The notes under the pieces: generated by a model
The model's input: only the letters and a program-made list of their open reading frames with translations
What the model was told of the DNA's origin: nothing
Database searches by the model: none
Translations under genes and position numbers: made by a program
From: Helicoverpa zea
Lineage: Eukaryota > Arthropoda > Insecta > Lepidoptera > Noctuidae
Assembly: GCF_022581195.2 (NCBI RefSeq)
Contig: NC_061482.1
Location: forward strand, 4,464,001-4,528,000
Reading direction: 5' to 3'
DNA: 64,000 bases
Part shown: in pieces, positions 57,185 through 64,000 of the stretch
Layout of the letters: each line of letters opens with the position of its first letter
How positions within the stretch are numbered: the stretch's first letter is position 1

Positions 57185-59760
57185 GTTACATAGATTAATC
57201 ATTATGTAAGAGGTAATGCATTATTTCTAATAAGTAGTGATATTAATTTAATGTGATTTGTATGCTGTCGTTATTTATTAAACGTTAATTTTCGATTTGT
57301 AATCAGTACGGAGCAAGTAATCAATTCTATTTGCATATACTTAGGATTTTTTGTAATAATTAGCATGATCTTGGTTAACGTACGTGGTGCGTAGTTTTTG
57401 TGAGCTATTAGTATACGGAAGGCGTGTTTTCCGACGTGCGATACCCTAGATGCGTGAACGTATCGCTCCGTCTGCACATTACATGCGTGCGTCGATGCCG
57501 CGAATCGCGTGTGCTACCTCTAATTACGAACGCCGATTATGTATTGTCTTCTTTTTTACACTTTTACGCGTCGGAATGGAAAAGTTGAACGTCTTATGTG
57601 TTATGACAAAATCGTTATTTTTCATTGTGCCTTATGTCATTAGTTCTTGTTGAGACACTCAGTGGGAACTTTTCATTCACTCACGGGACGTTATGTCACG
57701 AGAGATGACTAGTTTTTAGCCTAATTACGTGGATTATGCGTGTTTCTTTTCAACTGATGAAAGTGTAAATATATTATATTGCTATAGCTATATACAGACA
57801 ATTATAAAAGCGTTTGTCGATCAAATGATTTTTGTTACCAATTAAATTATTGTATTTGCGGCATGGAGGAGTTTTATTGATAATTTCAATCTTAGTTTGC
57901 AATAATGATAAGTATTGACAATTTAACAAGTTCCTTAACAGAAAAATTCTCTCATCAGATTTCTTTACGAGATTAAAAAGTAAAATCGTTTGTTTATGTT
58001 TAAATAATAGAGAATTTGATCGTAAATGTGTATTTGAGGGGTGAGTAGGAAAGGAAAGCTGAAACGAAGACTTAAACAGGTATCGGTAAATATTTTTATT
58101 TAATAATCAACAACAATGTCTTTCCCCTTTCTAGTCGACACTCAAATTAAGCCTTACATGTGATTTATAATGAGCCTATCATTGTTTACTAATAAACCTT
58201 AATGACTAAAAACGTACAATCGATAGAGAAAGCCTATTATTTCGCCGTTGAGAACTATTTTCACAGACGATTGATACGTGTGGTTACTATCGAATAAATT
58301 CACTGTGAACAATAAAGTGACTTGGCATATGACACGAAGATTTATACGATATTATAAAAAGTAAGTTAGTAGAAATTTTTCTCCTCTAATGGTGAATCTG
58401 ATGGTATCTGTAATCTATCTCAGTTAATTTTCGTTAAAATATTGAATTTAAATAATCGCTAGTGTCAAAATTCAATTTCTAAATTTTATTTTAGTGTAAT
58501 TACTGTGGTAATGTATAACTATAAAGGATAACGGAAATATTTAAGGAACAATTCTTTACCTTTTTTAAGTACACGAAAGTACATGGTAATTTTTATGTGG
58601 TGTCAAGTTAGCGACAAGTTTAAAGACCCTTTAACTAGAATAGTTTAAAACCAGTCCGTATATCATAATATCGACCGAGCCTAAAGATATTTCTTATGGT
58701 AAGTACGTTTTAACAAGTTCACAATATGTACTATAATGTTAATACTTATTAAATAAATCAATAAAAGTTGCATTCTTATAGTTTATTGCGGCAGCAGAAA
58801 TGCTGATGATGAATGATGATCATAAATGTGCGAGTATAAGTACATTAATTGAGTAACTTTTATTTTAATACTACACTACATTAAAATACTGCATATAAAG
58901 AAGTTAATGCCGGAAAATATTAAAATATAATGCATGTTTTTACAGAGTTTTCATAAAAATAGTTATGGTATGTTACTGTAGCCTACCGACGATTATCCTT
59001 GAATGGAGATAACGTACCGATGATAAAATATTTACCAATGCTGTAGTTACCTATTGCGTCGATATGACTGACTTTAGTTTTGCATTCGCCAAATTAGAAA
59101 TCTAAACATATAATAATAAGATAACTGGGGAAGGCGGTCAGAGATGGAATAGATATATTTATTTGCATTAAAAAATTTCTTGCATTTCTTACCAACATTC
59201 GAATGTTAAAATAATGACGTTAAACTTTTTATTAATGTATCTAATGATATAAATTGGTTCACTTTCCTTTGTTCTGATATCGCAACTAACTGTTATCGGA
59301 TAAAGATATTCGAGAAACGTTGACCTTGTTATAATCCCCTAATAAAATAAAAATACTGAATCACTATTAAATTGCTTAAGAGTTACTATCTTAATATTTT
59401 ACTTAAAATTAAATAAGTACATGTTTCCTTACACTAATTAGCCTCGGATTTCAAGATACAATTTTGATAATTTCCAGGAATTAAAATCCCAAAATCAAAA
59501 GACAAGTCCACGTCTAGCGCAGCAAAGAGAATTTTTATAAGACACTTGAAAATCAACTTTAACTATATAAATAAAGTGTATGAGTGCCTGAACCTGACAA
59601 AAAATGCTAGCAACCCTAGCTAGAGCATCAGTAGGCAGTACGGGGCCCGTACGGTAAGACTCTAAAAAAAAATTGACGAGTACGCTATAAAAATCCTCTC
59701 CGCTGCGCTCCTCTGTGCTAGGCCATAAAATACATAAATGAGAAGGGTTCCCACATTCCA
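57185..59760. other. Spacer between convergent genes
   Basis: AT-rich 3' regions of the plus-strand secreted-protein gene and the minus-strand exchanger. A short GC-richer stretch at 57375-57560 has no convincing ORF. At 59620-59760 is a GC-richer patch (GGCAGTACGGGGCCCGTACG) that may be a repeat. I see nothing else. Confidence 0.45.
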
Positions 59761-62700
59761 TCAGTGAGGGCATATAGGTAAGTTGACCTGGAAGAAGACG
59801 TTGAGCTCAATGAGAGCTGCCAGGATGAGATAGCCGAGGTATATGAGACTGCAAGTCACACCAATTCTCCAGTCCAGCTGAAATTTGTTGAGTAGCAGGC
59901 AGCCGTATAACGCGAATAATGTTGACAGTAAAGAAATCGCGCTGTATGATAGACCTCTTGAATTTATTGATACCTGGAATATGATATTACAAGGTAAGTA
60001 TGATAATAATTCTTGGCTGGTATGACGGTTTAGATGTTTGGTATGGAGGGAGATAGTATAAGCGTTGTATCTGTTATTATTGGTTATTATACTAGTAAAC
60101 AAAGATATACACAGTTGAGCCACTGAAGGCTGTGCAGGTCTATAGATCTTGATTCTCATCAAAGTTCTCCCTATAGTTAAATCCAGGTAATTCGCTCGCT
60201 GTAGGCCGTGTCATTCTATTATTTTTAAATTATGAAACAAAAGCAGACGTATAAAAATAACACGTAGGTACTGGTATAGGTACTCACCCAATGATGACCT
60301 GGCACGGTGGGATAAGCCAGCGATTTGATCAGCCACGGCAGACCCAAGCACAGCAGTATATCGAACGTATTGGAACCAATGGAGTTGCTCAGTCCCATTG
60401 TGCCGTGCCCTGAAAATTCAACAAACGCTGACTGGTAAGCTTTGCCAATATTGCAGAAAGTTGCAGATGTAGTAAGTATTGAGTAGTTCCCCAAATACGA
60501 CGGAACAAAAAAGAATTAACACAAATGTATTTTTGTAAGTTTCCTTGCTGTCTCTTGGACACCATTAGTCAATGGCGAAGGAAAACAACGCGGAGAAACT
60601 TGGACTTAAAAATGTAGAATGTCCAGGTCACTTTGAGCACTATTTCCTGCTGTGTGAGAGAATATTTGTGTTCAGCAGTACAACTTAATTAACTTGAACT
60701 TCATTAAAAATAGGTACTTTACCTTGCACAGTCACCAACACGCTAGACACGGCTTCAGGTAGACTGGTGCCGGCTGCCAGAATCGTCAACCCAGTTATAC
60801 TGTCAGGGACATTCAGCGTATCACCTATGAAAGAACAATCATAGCAATTTTGGATTAGACCACTGATTACACACATTAGAAAATAAAATTATCCGCCGCT
60901 TGTGTCAGATAAGATGGAAATTAACTTTTATATTCTCCTATAGACGAAGGAGTGTGGGAGGAAGATTTAGGTACCAAAATAAGGTAGGGCAGGACACATC
61001 GAAAAGGGGACTACAAAAAATAATGTGTTGAGGTAACTTTAGAGGTATAGGAACATTACAGGTTTTCAGCTCACGCATGCTATGTATGTTTTGTTTATAG
61101 TCAGGAATTAGCATCGGCAAACTTTTTGTCACATGTTAAGTAGGTATCAATCAAACAATGCGCATTCATTTGTCAGTCGTGGTCGAACATGATCACGCGC
61201 AGCACACAGGAATCACATGAATTGGCATTCGCATATTGTTTTATAGTTTTTGAAACATTTCCTTAATGAAGGTACGTTTTAGAAGCGAGCTGCTGACTGC
61301 AACTGCCGACCTTACAGGCCACAGCTGCACTTTGTATAGAAACGGCAGGAAATCCCGATAAAACTGATTATTATAGATATAGACATCCACAGTACCTATG
61401 CTAGATAGTTTTCACAAAAGCTTTTGGCAGGTGCTGCTTTCATACTTTTATGGATATTGATCAATCTAAACTATATTACTTACCTAGCACGGTGATCATC
61501 CAAGCTACAAGATACGACACACCCCCTATCCAAGTGACGCACATGATGAACGTGATAGGGTACAGCGCTGGTCTGCGGCGGCAGTCAGGGATGGTCAACC
61601 AGAGCACAAGGTTGATGGGCCAAGAGAACACCCAGAATACCTTCTTCCAAAACGACTCCTTCTCACCAGGCCACGACCACATGGAGTGGTTGCTTAGAGT
61701 ATCTGGAAAACGAGATATGGGTTAAAAAATAATAAAAAAAAAACACGCTATTCATGTATTGTCATCAGAGCGTGTGCAAAATTTCATCGTTATGGAAGAC
61801 AAGTGGGTCAAATTAAGATTCCAAGATTTTCTTACATACATATTAAGTACATAGTTACAAGTGAAGCTAATATAAGCGTGTTAATGTACCGAAGGGAAGC
61901 CGACCCCGAAATAGTTGGGAAAAAAGACTCGGGAGATGGAGATTGCATTGACAGCCAACTGTTCTGGCCACAAGTTCTAAGCTGTAGACCCGATGATTGG
62001 GGAAAAAATAAAGAAAATCGTGATCTTTTTATTGAAACTTTTTAATCGATCTATCGATCCTAATCATTGTTATGTGCGTACTACCATTCCTTGCTACACT
62101 GTTTTATGAGTCAGAACAAACTGTCGGCCGACTAAAAGTTGGCAGGTACTCTTAGATACGAGCAAACACGATTATATAAAAAGGATTTTTTATTTATCCT
62201 GTTGTTATTTACTTGCCTTTACATAAAATCGGAAAAAAACAGCTGTACGTTAAACTTTCGCGTTATAGCAGATTGTTTTATAGCTTAAAAATTCTTCTAA
62301 CAACAATAAGCGTACTCGTGAGAACATGCCAAACTATTTTAATAAACGCTTTGTATGAGAGAAAATGTTGAAATTCTCGTACATTGTATATCACTGGGTT
62401 GACTTGCAGTTTTTGTTCAGTAAATGGTTAATTATGAATCAAATGTTTGTTGGCGATGAACATTTTTTAAAACGACATATATTTTTTATGTGGATTAAAT
62501 GATACTATGCACAGAGCTAATATAATTGTCTTTTGGTCATAAAATAGTAAGCAACAAACAAGTGACGCGCGGCATCCGAATGAATACATTTTAAATCTAC
62601 AGATTCACAATGAAAACTAAGTTAGAATTGCAGTCACAAATCTTAAGAATGTACATCAAATAATCAATAATCATCAATCAAGTTCGATTTCAAGCTGGTC

Positions 62701-63434
62701 CGTCGTACTGCAGTAGTAATGTCATAGCGTTTAAACACAGGCAAACGATCAATTTACTGACTAGTAACCGATAACTTCCGTCGTCGTACGTTTTAAACGA
62801 GAACTCACGTAAAGCTGGGTGTGCCTGTGCACTAAGGGTGCGTCTACACGGTGCAGGTTTTATGCATCTTAAAAACGTGCGGCTGAAACGACCATTTAAG
62901 GCCACGTGCTGACCAGCTGGTTTTGACGTCAAAAGAATACTCGTAAACTAAGTTTGAGATGTCCAGTATTATCCAGGAGAATTTTCCAATAAAACCGGCA
63001 CTGTTCGGAATCTAATCATGTAAAACAGAATTGCTCAGCTGGATTCGCTAGGACTGGTAACCGAATTCAATATAGCTGGGTGAAGGCTACAAAAGATACT
63101 TTTGAGAAATAAAGAAACGAATTTTATCTGCACTCACTATTCCTTCCCTCTCATAGCGGGACGGTAATCCGACACGACCGGAGAGAGATTAGGCGCAGGA
63201 CCGACATTAACGTGCTCTCCGATGCACGGGTGAATCAAACACCAATTTCCAGACTGAGGCTGCATTGTGAAAGTTATTATAAAACCTACAAAGCAAAAAT
63301 TAATATATATTTTAAATAGGTACCTGAGTCGAAGGAGTCCCGTCTCGGTATGGTCGGTACATTGATCTGCACATCCGTTTTTCCAACTGCGATACTCTGA
63401 ATACTCTTTGCATTATCTGAAGCTGCGTGTTTTT
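59761..63434 (-). CDS. K+-dependent Na+/Ca2+ exchanger (SLC24/NCKX), C-terminal half
   Basis: Five exons (minus): 63434-63324, 61702-61484, 60824-60723, 60409-60288 and 59973-59761; 254 visible codons, phases 1,1,1,0, stop at 59761-59763. The 5' exons are off the right edge, since the first visible exon begins with an acceptor. These plasma-membrane exchangers swap Na+ for Ca2+ and K+. The visible part starts in the cytosolic loop (RRDSFDS), then has the first membrane spans of the C-terminal half (FWVFSWPINLVLWLTIPDCR, WIGGVSYLVAWM). The alpha-2 repeat follows, with GLTILAAGTSLPEAVSSVLV and SNSIGSNTFDILLCLGLPW, whose Glu and Asp are the ion-binding residues. The last spans end INLPICPH-like (QVNLPICPH). 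Drosophila Nckx30C or zydeco are the likely orthologues; I cannot choose between them. Confidence 0.92.
60555..60660 (+). repeat. Degenerate LINE/RTE-like fragment
   Basis: It resembles the lepidopteran repeat phrase GAAGGAAAACAxCGxGxxxAAACx: here GCGAAGGAAAACAACGCGGA followed by GAAACTTGGACTT. It is short and lies within an exchanger intron. Confidence 0.35.
61885..61945 (+). repeat. SINE tail fragment
   Basis: GGGAAGCCGACCCCGAAATA and GTTGGGAAAAAAGACTCGGG, then AGATGGAGATTG, match the tail of the 27-272 family. A diverged tail is also at about 32705-32760 (CCGACCCCAAGTAAAATTGG and (GAA)n). Confidence 0.6.
63140..63285 (+). repeat. Interspersed repeat, GACACGACCGGAGAGAGAT family
   Basis: GCGGGACGGTAATCCGACAC, GACCGGAGAGAGATTAGGCG, CAGGACCGACAT and ACGTGCTCTCCGATGCACGG follow in the order I know from lepidopteran RTE-type repeats. 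It lies 40 bp from the leftmost base of the most upstream visible exchanger exon. Confidence 0.45.
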
Positions 63435-63515
63435 CTAGAATAAATTCCTTATGTTATAGGAAGCATGTAAAGATATGGAGTTACATAATAAGTGTGTTGT
63501 GTAATCTATGAGTCT

Positions 63516-64000
63516 TTTTAGGGTTCCGTACCTTCAGGGTAAAACGGGACCTTACTACTAAAATTTCGCTGTCCGTCCATCCGTCTGACACCAGGCTGTA
63601 TCTCAAGAACCATGATAGCTAGACAGTTGAAATTTTCTCAAATGATGGAGGAGGAATAACAAATACTATAACCAAAACTGGAATAAAATAAATATTCCAG
63701 ACGGCACCAATTGTTATTATAACGTGATTTTTACAGATAAAGGTACGGAACCCTTCGTGTGCCAGTTCGTCTCGCACTTGGCCTGTTTTTAGGGTTCCAT
63801 ACCCAAGGGTAAAGCGGGACCCTATTGTTTTCGCCCCTCTGTCCACCCGCCCATCCGTCCGTCCGTCTGTCATCAGGCTGTATCTCATGAACCGTGATAG
63901 TTAGAGAGTTGAAATTTTCACAGATGATGTATTTCTATGCCACTATAACAACAAATACTGAAAACTAAAATAAAATAAATATTTTGGGGGGCTCAAATAC
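63516..64000 (+). repeat. Two tandem copies of the GGTTCCGTA family
   Basis: The first copy (63516-63790) runs TTTTTAGGGTTCCGTACCTT to CGTCTCGCACTTGGCCTGTT. The second starts at once (TTTTTAGGGTTCCATACCCA, 63786) and is cut by the window edge at AATATTTTGGGGGGCTC. Both share CAGGCTGTATCTCA, GAACCxTGATAG and GTTGAAATTTTC. Confidence 0.8.

Noticed and set aside
59495..59773. 92-codon minus-strand ORF overlapping the end of the exchanger gene
   Set aside because: It lies in the 3' UTR in another frame, and its first bases overlap the true stop region; no conserved features.

Overview
The window is nuclear DNA of an insect, almost certainly a moth or butterfly (Lepidoptera, probably noctuid-like). 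The reasons are intron-split genes with GT-AG junctions, AT-rich introns, and many short interspersed repeats typical of lepidopteran genomes: a tRNA-headed SINE with a CCGACCCCAA..TTGGG tail, a CACGCGGGCGAAGCCGC-ended family, and a GAGTCCGACTCGCACTTGG/GGTTCCGTA family. There is no operon structure and nothing bacterial. All exon joins below were made by hand from splice signals, reading frame and phase.

Layout, left to right. (1) 449-8707, plus: 3' part of a multi-pass membrane protein gene with a long proline/serine-rich tail; its 5' end lies off the left edge. (2) 10347-15143, plus: a complete nine-exon gene for a 366-aa four-pass membrane protein that looks like a tandem paralogue of gene 1, with the same run of intron phases and the same PPVPxPDY tail motif. 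A 128-codon membrane-type ORF of unknown origin lies between them on the minus strand. (3) 15607-17043, minus: a 5'-truncated non-LTR retrotransposon ORF. (4) 18767-31661, minus: a complete ten-exon EDEM3-type gene (GH47 mannosidase-like domain plus PA domain, 860 aa) acting in ER-associated degradation of glycoproteins. (5) 31.7-41.8 kb: gene-free and full of transposon remnants and inverted-repeat elements. (6) 42817-48200, plus: a complete seven-coding-exon, seven-zinc-finger gene (1075 aa), most likely MEP-1, a nuclear chromatin-repression factor. (7) 55286-57184, plus: a three-exon gene for a 258-aa secreted protein of unknown function. (8) 59761-63434, minus: the C-terminal half of a K+-dependent Na+/Ca2+ exchanger (SLC24/NCKX) whose 5' end is off the right edge.

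The genes do not form a shared pathway. The most interesting signals are the tandem pair of undescribed four-pass proteins, a 2.2-kb foldback-like element with near-identical arms built from 140-bp repeats, several MITEs with clear target-site duplications, two nearly identical inverted SINE-like copies 3.8 kb apart, a repeated GGGCATCTATCC motif around a psq-type DNA-binding ORF, and a 16-bp minisatellite. I found no convincing new multi-gene system.
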